64,000 nt of DNA from Myoxocephalus aenaeus (Eukaryota > Chordata > Actinopteri > Perciformes > Cottidae). The stretch spans positions 3,693,501 through 3,757,500 of the forward strand of contig JBAMJR010000003.1 in assembly GCA_038501785.1 (NCBI GenBank). Direction: 5' to 3'. Positions within the stretch are counted from its first letter, which is position 1. Each line of letters starts with the position of its first letter. Positions 23,652 through 34,600 of the stretch are shown here, piece by piece. The position numbers were made by a program, and so were the translations under genes. The notes below the pieces were generated by a model that had not been told where the DNA came from, searched no databases, and worked only from the letters and a program-made list of their open reading frames with translations.

Positions 23652-23711
<60 letters not shown>
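23652..23711. repeat. (CA)n microsatellite upstream of thsd4 first exon
   Basis: About 29 CA units lie directly upstream of the putative thsd4 5' UTR exon. Two shorter CA tracts lie at 23468-23492 and 23547-23562. Confidence 0.95.
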
Positions 23712-23714
<3 letters not shown>

Positions 23715-23739
23715 CTCCATATTTACATGGCGCACATAT

Positions 23740-24051
23740 ACACGCGCAGAGAGAGAGAGAGCGCGCGCCTGTTGCGGCGGCGGAGAGCGCAGCGGAGGTT
23801 GTGTTCTTCTTCTTCTGTCTAGTTTTCCATCTTTTCTGCGTAAAAAGCACCGCGATGGCCACGGGCCCGAGTTCCTCCTGATTCACGTCACGCTGGATAC
23901 GGATTCACGAACTGCGATGCCTCCGCGCAAAGTCTCCGCGGGGAAAACCCTGAATATCCACCTGGATTCATGTTTCGACACATGAGCATATATACCCGCG
24001 CGTGGACATCAATCTGTGGCAAAGACTTCCCCAAACGCGCATCACCTACAG
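23740..24051 (+). promoter_or_regulatory. Putative thsd4 promoter-proximal region and 5' UTR exon 1
   Basis: A CpG-rich block ends in a strong donor (CTACAG/GTACGT at 24051/24052). The exon at 24594 can follow it. The transcription start was not determined, so the left edge is approximate. The block carries two short upstream reading frames (23855-23881 and 23917-23985). ATGs at 23970 and 23982, both in weak context, are in frame with the main thsd4 frame once spliced. Confidence 0.55.
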
Positions 24052-24593
24052 GTACGTGCACGATGCCAATGACGAGTATAAATGAATTATTGAAGTATCC
24101 CCTACAATAGTCGCATGCTGTGTATTCTGTATGTTTTTCTTCTGGTTAGGACGCGATTGCGTGCGCAGGACTTTTTGACCACCCCGTCTGCTTCAATGAG
24201 CTTAATTTAGACAAGCAGGCTGAGTTATATGTTCTGGGGTGAGGAGGTGAACGTCCTTCTAGGGACCCTCAGACCTGCTCTCTAATGGGCTCCAGCTTTT
24301 TTTTTTTTTTTTCAGCAGGGGTTGCTGCCTCATTAGGAGTCAGAGGTCAGAAAAGGTCAACTGTCATGGTCAAGTGGGTAGAAGTCGTTTTTTTCTTTCT
24401 TCCCCTCTGAGTGTCTTGAGGCAGAGGGATGTAGTGGCAGGATGTTGACATTGGTGGGATAGTTATGGCACTCGGGACATTTTGTTGCTCTGGCCATCAG
24501 CCTAAAAAGGTGAATTGTGTGTAGATGGGTGGTGATTAGACAGAGCTCCGATCATGTGTGCTAATGTGAAACTTCTCTATTCCACATTTGAAG
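24052..24593. other. thsd4 first intron (5' UTR)
   Basis: A 542-base intron between the putative UTR exon and the ATG exon, with a poly-T run at 24298-24312. Nothing else is seen. Confidence 0.5.
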
Positions 24594-24648
24594 TGTCCAA
24601 CCTTAAGAACCCAGGAGCTATGCAGGCAGCCTGCGTCTGGATTGCCAG
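24594..24648 (+). CDS. thsd4: thsd4 exon 2 (start codon exon; CDS from 24620)
   Basis: The acceptor is CATTTGAAG and the donor GCCAG/GTAATG. The ATG is at 24620 and nine codons plus two bases are coding (MQAACVWIA). The 26 bases before the ATG have no stop in its frame, so exon 1 ATGs could extend the protein. The acceptor is not strong, so the left edge is less sure than the donor. Confidence 0.7.
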
Positions 24649-25119
24649 GTAATGTCAAAGTGTTTCAATCATGGGTTACTTATTTATTTAAATGCTTTTT
24701 ATAAATGTAATTATGCATTTGTATTTAAATGCTTCACTTTTTTTGATGAAGTCTCATTCAGATTTCCTATTAATCCCTCAGTTTTAGCAATATTTGATCT
24801 GTTTTCCTGCAGAGCTTCCGCCCTCTGGCTGTTGCTGTCAGACCTCCTGGACGGCCAACACACAACAGACCCCAGGAAGGTGAGCGGCTAGTTGCTTATA
24901 AGAAAAAATCCATAAATCTGTGAACTGTTTGACACCCTCGTGCCAGACCTCCCTTTTGGATATTCCAGGAATCTTTCATGCCGTTGTTTGATCGACCCGT
25001 CTGAACGCATGGTTGGCTCCGGCTGGTGGAACGCTCCTCTGCTGGAAGGTGGCGTGCACGATCGTGTCTCGCTGGCGCCCGAAGTGATAGACTTTCCCCA
25101 CCCTGCTTCCTCTGCCCCA

Positions 25120-25150
<31 letters not shown>

Positions 25151-26359
25151 CAGGTGCTCGTCTGTTAACTAAGTTCTGTTGATTGCGGTGAAACAGAAAG
25201 GGGCTCGTGTCAGCTGTCAGCGAGTCATCTCTTGACCTCGGGAGACTCGAGAACCACACAGAAGAAAACTGGATGAAGCTGACTTGACTTGACTATCCAG
25301 TTGGGTTGGGTGGGGGTGCAAGTCGGCTCAATGTGCTTCAACCAGGGAGTCCAGCCTTGTGACCTGTGGCTGACCCCGGGAGATGACAGTGGCATCGAGT
25401 TACAAAGGCTGAGGGAGGGTGGAAGAGATCTGAATAGCCGCACAGGCTGATTGACACGACTGAACTTCCTGCCAACTGGCCCCAATGCTTCTGTCTTCTC
25501 TCTCCATTCGGGAAAAGTCAAAGGCAGCTGAGCTTTTACTACGGCCGTGTGTTTGCCCGGAGAGGTTGCGGTGAATGGAGACAAAGTGCTCCCTTTTTAA
25601 AAGAGCGGGATTTCCAAGCGGCCCGGCGGATAAAGCCGCCTTTGGCGCAGGGCTTCCCCCCGGCTGGTTCCTCAAACAGAGAGTGCAGTGATCGCCGCTA
25701 ATACGTCCCTGGCAAAGTTGCACAGAGGGTTAGAGTCAACAGAGAGAAACGCAGGTAGCCAATAGGGGATAGGCCACTAACAGACACCCACTAATCAGCC
25801 AAATCAGGCTTTATAACCGTGAACAGAGGTCTGTTTCATGGCCAGCGGTGGGAGGCGGAGGGGCAGGATAGTCATGTTGATGAGATGAGGTCACTGACTC
25901 GCCATGATCCGAAGAGATTAAAGTCCTGTTGATAGAGGCTTTCTATCAAATCCTTGGCGCTTTTCCCGCCGCTTTCTGGCGCTCCGCGGTGTCGCTAATC
26001 TCGTCCGTTTCATCTCCTCGCAGGTTCCGGAGGAGGCAGAGGCCCAACAGGAGTTCAGAGCAGAGCAGGGAGAAATGCAAGGCTCCTGGGGCGCCTGGGG
26101 GACCTGGTCCACCTGCTCCCGGACCTGTGGGCGCGGGGTGCAGGAGCAGAGCAGGCCCTGCCTGCCCGTTTACACCCCGTCCCCGTACCCCTCCAGCAGA
26201 GCCGGGGCGCTCCCCCGGCTTCCGGGCCTCGTCATCTCGGCCCTGCGGCCGACGGTCCCTCTGCACCGCGACGCGGGCCGGTCCTCCAACGGCAGCAGTC
26301 GTGGGGATCTGAGGGAGGAGAAGGAGACCCGGCCCGGTGGACGGAGGTACTGTGTCGCC

Positions 26360-26394
<35 letters not shown>

Positions 26395-28621
26395 GATGCT
26401 GACATCAGTGCGCTGACAAATATCTAATTAGAGTGTTTGGATGCTGATGGGTGATAAAATGAATGAAGAAGCATAGCAGATGCCGATGCTTCAAAACAGG
26501 ACACAAGGGGTCAATACTTTAATGAGTATGATAATCATGTTATTGATATTCTAAGGCCTTCACACTCACCAGTTGAGCACCAATAAGAGATTTTTTTGGA
26601 GCTGTGTGAGATGGCGCCCTCCACCATTACCATCAGCACTACATTTTAACTTATCAGTAGCTAAAGACACAAGGTGCTGTGCAAATTGGCGCAAAATAGT
26701 TCATAATTATTATGTATTTAATTGTAATTGGTACAAATGTATTCAACCTGAGTGTTTTTTGCACTAACAAAGTACTGTAAAAAAAAAAAAAAAACTGTCT
26801 GTGTCTATTGGAAGTCATTTGACTGTCATGGTGGTCAACAAAGAACTGTTTTCAGTAGTTCTTGTTCTTCTTTGTCAATATCGGCAAGTCTTAAAAGAGC
26901 CGGTGCTGCATGCTGAGCAGCCCTGGTCTAAAAGTGACACTTTGGAGGCGTCGCTGTGGAGCCGTCTGACTGCTTTTCAGTACGAAGCTCGTCTTTTATG
27001 GATGCGGTCAAAGGCTCGGCTTGTGCTTGGCAGCTTTGTGACCTCCTTCCTGTTGTGCTTGCCTTTTTAAACAAACAGCACTGACAGCTGAGTAACGGGG
27101 GTGGGGAGGAGGCTGTTTGAGTTGAGAATCTAAGGAGCCAAGTTACGACAAAAGCTCCCAGATCTGGACGCTTCTCCTGAAGTCGTGGTTTTCGGATGAG
27201 GAACCGTGACAGTTTCCTCTGTGAAAGAAGAAACTTTGCTAAAAGATCAATTAAAAAGGTGTGGATGCAAATATGCTGGATGGTCTTGGTTTGTACAATC
27301 AAAGTTGGTTTAACGAGGTTTGATGTTTTCATTTCACCGGCGATAGGTAACTGGGTTTATTTCTTGTTAGCAGGGACGTGTGTAGGTCTAGAGATGGTGG
27401 TGACAACCGGCACAGGATTGGTCGGGTCGGGGGATCTCATTGTGTTTGTGTCCTTTTCAGGAGGGTCACTCAGATCACCCCGGGGCGGTATGGCTACGGG
27501 AGAGCTCCTTATGTCGCTCCGTTGCAGACGGACACGGGCCCCCACAGGCAGAGACGCTCTGCTGCAGCCGACGCCCACCACCCCGCCGCCAGAGGCCACG
27601 GGGGCCACGGCTCAAACAACCTGGACCCCGCCGGCGCCTTCCATCACCGCAGCAGACCCTACGTGCAGCCCAGGGCGCCGCAGCAGCCCAAACACAACCA
27701 AGTGTGGGCCCCGCTCTACCAGCCTGGTTCGGCCAACCAGGCTCCGGTCCAGCAGGAGCCGCAGCCGAGCGGCCCGGCGTCTGGACCCCAGCAGCGCCAG
27801 GAGAGACCCTACAACCCGCTGCCTAGTTCCTTCTGCACAGGGGAGCACGCTCACCACCGCATGTGCAACAGTAATGTATGCAAATCTGCACCTTTTTTTT
27901 TTTTATATTATTGTTCCCAGCATGTTGGCTAGACATGGGAATTAAATAGATTAATAACATTACTGATTTTGCTTATTGTTCGAATTTATTTGTTGATTTT
28001 TGTACAACAAATAAATGTTAGATAGATAGATAGATAGATAATTACTTTATTGAGCAGAAGATAGAAGACTTGCACAGACGGACCACTTTTCAGGAAGCTC
28101 CGTGTTTTCCACACTGAATTAAGCACGAAACACACATGCACATCCAAGTATTTTAAGTGTGGCCACAGCCAGATAAAGTTTACGGCAAAGAATAAAAAAA
28201 GCAGTGGTGTCAGGACATTTCGACATATTGTGGAGGAGAAGATCCGCACTGTGCTTTGTGGGCTGCTTGGCACAACGTCGTCTAAATTGTGGGAAAACGT
28301 AGCCTACAAGTGGCTTGTTTACAGTGTTTTCTCATGAGCGCTAAATATTTAATATTGGTAAAGCTACTGGCTCAGCAAACCGCGTCAGTTAAAAACCCCC
28401 GGCTGTAAAGTGCGTGGATGTGCTCAGATATGCACATCCAGATATGAAGCAAAGTAAAGCAGACCAGGGGCTTGTTTAGACAAAGGAGATATAGGGGGGG
28501 GGGGATGTCGTCGGTACTTTGGCAAGAAAGAACTGAAGAAGAACTGAGAAGGTTGTCGATCCACGGCTACAGAGCGGGACAATGAGAAATGAGAGTACAT
28601 GCTGTGGATACAAAAGGATTT

Positions 28622-28680
<59 letters not shown>

Positions 28681-31600
28681 TGGTCCGTCCTTAGGCCTGT
28701 CATCCATCCAGCAGACACATCAGGGCTGTTCAGTGTTCTTCATACAACAATCGACCTTTCATGGGACGATTGTACGAGTGGGAACCTTTCAATGAAGGTA
28801 GGCCATATGCAGCGTTATGTACAGTATGCGCATATATATATATATATATGTGTGTATATGTAATTCCACTTTGATTTTGTGTAGACTAAGTTGTATAATA
28901 ACATGAAATTGCTTTGGTAATTCGGGGAGAAAGAAAACACCTTCTTATAACAGAAATAAACATTTATATAAATGTTAGCACCAAACACAAATTGCAGAGA
29001 AGGCTGATGGGAATATCATTACTTTTGCTGATATTTTGTCATAAATTAAAGTACTGGACAAATTGAAATGTTGACCTGATGATGGTTACTCTCACCAAAG
29101 TTGTTAGGTTCGACATACATTTGTGTACCGAACAGTTTCACCAGATCAGATTGAACGTTTTTTTTTTAAAGCTCAATCACAATTTAAAACCCAACGACTC
29201 GGCCCATATCCTAACCCAGCCACACACCCGCGTAAACCCATAAAACCATTACACGCGCAATAGAAAACAAATCATAAGCATACAAAGCTTCATATATCTT
29301 TACAATATTGTCAAGTGTTGAAAATAAGCAACCCCAAATTTCATCGACCAGCCCAACGCTACCAGAATCAAAAGCAACCCAAACACTTAACCGAATGTCA
29401 TGGCTGCGCAATAGACGCTTTACTCAAAGGCACAAATGCCAACCTCATGGTGGCGCTATAGTAAAAGACGAACAGACCAACATTGAGGGTGAAAAAGAAA
29501 AAGGACAAAAAAGTAAGACCATACTACTCTGAAAATGTGTTTTTAAGAAGTGAAGGAAAATGTATGTCCTGCTTGTAAGTCTGAGGAAGTCAAGATCACT
29601 CGCCTAAAAAGTGCTCTGGCTACACAATTTTAAGGTCACACACATTTCACAATTAATCACATGTCCTCTGTCAGTTACATCCCCGGCTGCCCGACCTCTG
29701 ACCTGTTATAGGAACTAAGGTGTGTCGTGATGTGAGCGCTGCGGCATGTCACCTGTCTGTTCGCTCACTGACGAATGTTCACCCATACAAACTCTCTGAC
29801 CTAACTCACCTGGAGTATCCAGGCAACAGTCAAAACACCTCCTGAAATGTAATTTCTCTGAGAACACTAATGGAGCTAACAGGCTGCAGATTAATATCCT
29901 GCCAGACGCATGTTTATTCTGAGATCTGGTCTTTGTGCCGCAGGGCTTGACTGACGGGTAATGCAGATGTAAAGATTAAATAACCTCAGCTCAGTGTATC
30001 TGGATTACTTGACGCCCATCTTGAACAATGCTTAGACGTACTGGTGTACATCTGTTTAAAAAATACCTTACTTTGGGGTTTATGGTGTATCTAATTGATG
30101 AAACAAAATGTAAAGAACAAGGATCGGGGTCCTTTGTGGTCGCTCACCGTCGTCAAATGAAACGGAGAAGCTTTTGTTCAGATCATTGAGCTGATTTCAA
30201 ACAGATGTTATACTTTTTTTTTTTTTGGTGGGATACGTAATTTGATAACTCATCAGACACTTTCTGAATCATTCTGAATGTGTAAACCACTGATTTGTGC
30301 TGCTTTAGGCCACGTAAACACACAACATTTCCAAACTGTTGCCATACGCCGCCGCCTTCAAAGCAGCGGGCGAGGCACAAAGCCAGCTTAAAGATTGTAA
30401 TTTTTCCATCTCATCAGTTGCTGTTTTGGAGCTTCGACTGACTGGAATTAAAGTTAATTATCCTAAAATAGCAGACTTTGCGTATCGGTTGCACTTTTGG
30501 GAACTTAAGTATATGAGGGCATGAGATTCTCATGCTACATAAAAGATCTTGCTATATATATATTTATGATTTCCTCATCCTTTTAATGTGCATTCACAAC
30601 ATGCATCTATTCCTCATTTTTAATTTTAACCACGGAGAAAAAAAATAACCCTTACATAATGTTAGAATGTGACGTTCTTTTATTTATTGAGACGCGTGAT
30701 AAAAGTATTTTTTTTGCACTCGTATCCCAAATAATATGTCATCAAAATGGTCACAATCTCCTAAATCTTTGCCTTCAGTTCCCGAGGACCAGCATTGTGT
30801 CCTCAACTGCCGGGCCGCGGGGTTCAGGTTCTACGTGCAGCAGGCGGAGAGGGTGACCGACGGGACGCCCTGTGGGAAGAACGAGTCTTCTCTCTGCGTG
30901 GGGGGAAGATGTTCGGTAGGACACCTTTCTTTTTCTTATCTTTCAACCTTTCCTTTGTCCTACGACTTCCCTGTTTCTACCAGATCCACGGTCTCTGTGA
31001 AGATATATTGTGGAAAGTATCATCCTAACTTTCTTTCAGCTTAGTTTTTACAAGCTGACGTCCTTTTAAGTTTTAATATCTGCCAACCAAAGTACAATTA
31101 GAGGACATGAATGATGTATAAGGATCCTGAAAGTTTACTGGCCTACAGATATTTTTGGCTAACACTTGAATGTGCTATTACACAATGCTGCAGCCTTGGA
31201 ATATGGTTCATGCTTGACAATGAGTCTTTTGTCTGTCAGATAAATCTCTAATGACCAGACCCTGACCTGAAGGTTTAATCCAACCCAAACATCGTTTGAA
31301 ACTCAGAACACATTTAAGTGAATGCGTCATAGTCACTTGATTATAAAAAAAAGGTGTCTAGAAACTGGACAGTTAATCTCTAGTATGACCAAAATGTGTC
31401 ACACTTTCAGGCAGCAGCTCTGATGCAGTGACGGCTGTGACCAGCAGAGGGCAGCGTGGCATCAGAGTGAGAGGTGTGTGTGTGACGTGGAGGAGTGAAG
31501 TGGAGGTCAGGAGGAGGTTTCCTTTCAAAGCAGTTGTGGGCCCTCTCCCGGCTGGCTCTGTCTGTGTGCTGGCTTCACTTTGACGTTCTTTTGATCAGGG

Positions 31601-34600
31601 TTTAGCTGGAAGAAATATGTCATTTCCAGTCGGTTATGCCAATCTCGCTCCGTTAACCCTGCGCATTTACCCGTGCGCCGTAATCCGGCGGCGATCTCAA
31701 CATTCGGACTTAATCGAGATAGAAAGCCCTCTGATCTCTCGGTTTAGCCTTGATCACATTTCCTCACAACGTGGCGATCCGTCGCGTGGGAAGGGTTGAA
31801 TCATTATGTAATAAGGGAAACTTACATTTGATTTATAAGTCGAAATCAAGCAAATCTGCAATATATTAACCATTCATTTTCCTGCCTCAGACCACTGGCT
31901 GCTGGTTTGACGATTCAAACTCATCAGCAGTTTCTCAGGGAGATTTTTCTCAGCGGTTCCAGTCACTCGATCAGCAGATTTGCCCAGAGATCATGTGAAA
32001 ACACCTGGGTGAAATATATGTAGATCATACCGGCTCTCGTCATTGAAATGATACAATATCGTGGGAATTCGCTGTTCTCTCCCCTCGAGTGGTAAGAGCA
32101 CCCAACACATACACGCCCTGACATGACATGTGAAATATACACCTTACATAGCGCCTCAAAGCAAGAGACGGCATCATCGGTGCCTGTCTGAATCAGCTGG
32201 TTTGTTGCACTCTGCTTGACCTAACACGATACTTTATATCATAACGTGTCCAAATACTACAAGAGAGGGGTAAAACTAAATGCTTAAATGCCTGAAATTC
32301 AAAATGTTAAATAGTCATGCAGGCATTCTTGATCTCCAGAGGGTGAATCCTACTCGCTCACCATGGAGCTTGATCTTCAAATGTCAGGGAGAAACGTCTC
32401 GACACACATATGGAACACGGAATGCTGCAAAATCTGCGTACAATATTCGAGGTCCCTCCAGGATGAATTCTAAAACGTTGGTGATCTCTGTAATGTTTCT
32501 CCAGCAGGTCTAAAGACCAAGCTGTCGAATTCTTTGGTTTATGATCAAATACTTGAAAAAAAACATTCCCGTCAGCCTCAGCTCTGACAGCTAACGCTAA
32601 TTACCAAATGTGAACATGCTAACGGGCTAAACTAACGGTGAACGTTACACCTACTGAGTGAACATTAGCATTCTGACATTAGCATTTGTACAAAAAAAAC
32701 TAAAAAGTACAAATGCCAAAAGACTGCTAGCATGGCTTGTTAAATGATGACATGGTAATGACGTAATAATATTGCCTACTGTTATGATATTTTAGAACTA
32801 ACAATAATCCAAAAAGGCAGTTATTTAAGGTGCCCCCTTAACTATGTCTTTGAACGCTCGTGGTTTTCCGTGTGACGCAACTGTTTGACGCTCTCCATTA
32901 GAATTGGAATTCCAGGAATATCACAACATCAGCATTTTTCAAAGGCGTGTTTAATTCGTTGTGAAAGTCAAGCTGCGAGAGAGAGTTTTACAAGCGGGTC
33001 CCTTAACAAACTTACACCAGTTTGTATTTTACGACGTCGCGCCGTGTGCAGCTCTGTGGTCTCTGTGGTAAGCCCAGCTGTGGTGGAAACCAGACTGTTT
33101 AATCGGTTCCCTACCAGACTAACAACCATGACAGACCGAGGTCGTTACTATATGTTGGGTTCATGTGGGAAAACCTTTATGGAGAAAAAAAATCATGTAG
33201 TTTGATTCTTGTTTCTGTGGTTGTTATAGCAACACCCCTTCCAGGGTTCTTTATGGTCACGGAAAACCTGGAAAAGTCATGGAATTTTTAAAATGGTTAT
33301 TTTTGAAATAATGAATATGCTTTTAAAAGAAAGACGCTCAAAATATAAGCAGGCGTACATACAGGCATCTATATACATGTTTATTCTTTTAATCAAACTA
33401 TTGTCTCTCATTCATTTGTGTCATTTAAGGTTTACTGTATGCTTTGGAATTCTCATTGTTAGTTTAAATACTACATTTTCACCGAGATTTCACAAAATGT
33501 TTGGTCATGGAAATTTGGTTTAAAGTCATGGAAATCCATTGGTCAACATGTGTATGAACTCTGCCTTTTTTACAGCTCTGGGTTTTCAATGTCCTCTGTT
33601 CTCTTTGTCACATTTCCTACAAAAACGGCACGTGTTCTTTTGTCTCAACCCGTAACAGTGACGAGGTTAAAGATAAAGTGTAATTAACTAAACAGATATC
33701 TATTTAAGTCCACAACCAATGGAACTACAACGCGTCTTTACTACATGCTGTAGATCAGTAGGTTTGTGCGCCAAGGCACTGAGAAGTCTGAGGAGCTCCA
33801 AAGCCTCTGATTCAAATCCAAACCACGCAATAACCTTTTTTCTTCTTCTAATTATTCAAATGGAGGGGATCCAGCCTGTCCTCACAGCGCTCAGAACATC
33901 ATTCTGGACGGCCCCAAACACATTGATCATGCATTCATTTAAACATCTGCTGGTGTTGAAATCACACACACACACACACACAAAACATGCTGATGACGCA
34001 TGCACTTGCTACACACGTACCAGGCATGGCGTGTGGACCGGCAGCCGGAGAGGTGTCAGTCCTCACTCCGCCCGCTGGGTACTGATGAGCAAGGCGCTGT
34101 GCTATGTATGCAGACACACACACACACACGCCTGCTGACATCACTCCACATTTGATGCATGCATAATGGTCCCGTATGTATGTATGTATGTGTCTTGTCA
34201 ATATTTGGATTCCCCTTAATATAGACAGAGATAAGATATTGATTGACTCGTCACATTATTGTAGATCTCAAGTATTTGTGGGATATCGCTGTGCAGAAGT
34301 GGAGATTATTGCTTCGGTCCGCCGTTTGAGAAAATTGTCATTTTAAAACATTTGTTTTCGAGGGAAGCGTGGCTCAATCGCGTTGTCATTTAGTGACTTT
34401 GCATTGCAAAAGGAAAACCACGGATGATTGTGCGCCTGCAGCTGATTACAGAGGGGACCCTGCCACAGGTTGTGTGGTCCCGCGATACTTCTGCCTGACA
34501 CCTTTCAAGCGGCATGAATAGCAACCCAGCTCTGTCCATTTGACCGTGGGCTCCCTGCAGGTGTCCATCTTAGATTTTCGGAATCTGACGCAGTGACACC

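Larger units (their letters stand above)
19633..23740. other. lrrc49-thsd4 intergenic region
   Basis: About 4.1 kb between the genes. It holds (GT)n at 19891-19927, (GT)n(TA)n at 21269-21321, (CT)n(AT)n at 22165-22210, a pure (TA)n tract at 22499-22575, and several (CA)n tracts from 23467 to 23711. One exon-like frame (20539-20745) is unexplained. Otherwise I see no gene. Confidence 0.7.

Noticed and set aside
23444..23886. Poly-(VC) and poly-(TH) open frames near the thsd4 leader
   Set aside because: They are translations of CA/GT microsatellites.
27196..27945. A 249-codon + strand open frame over thsd4 exon 5
   Set aside because: It is a GC-rich shadow in another frame. The true frame gives GRYGYGRAPYV and CNSN and joins neighbouring exons in phase.
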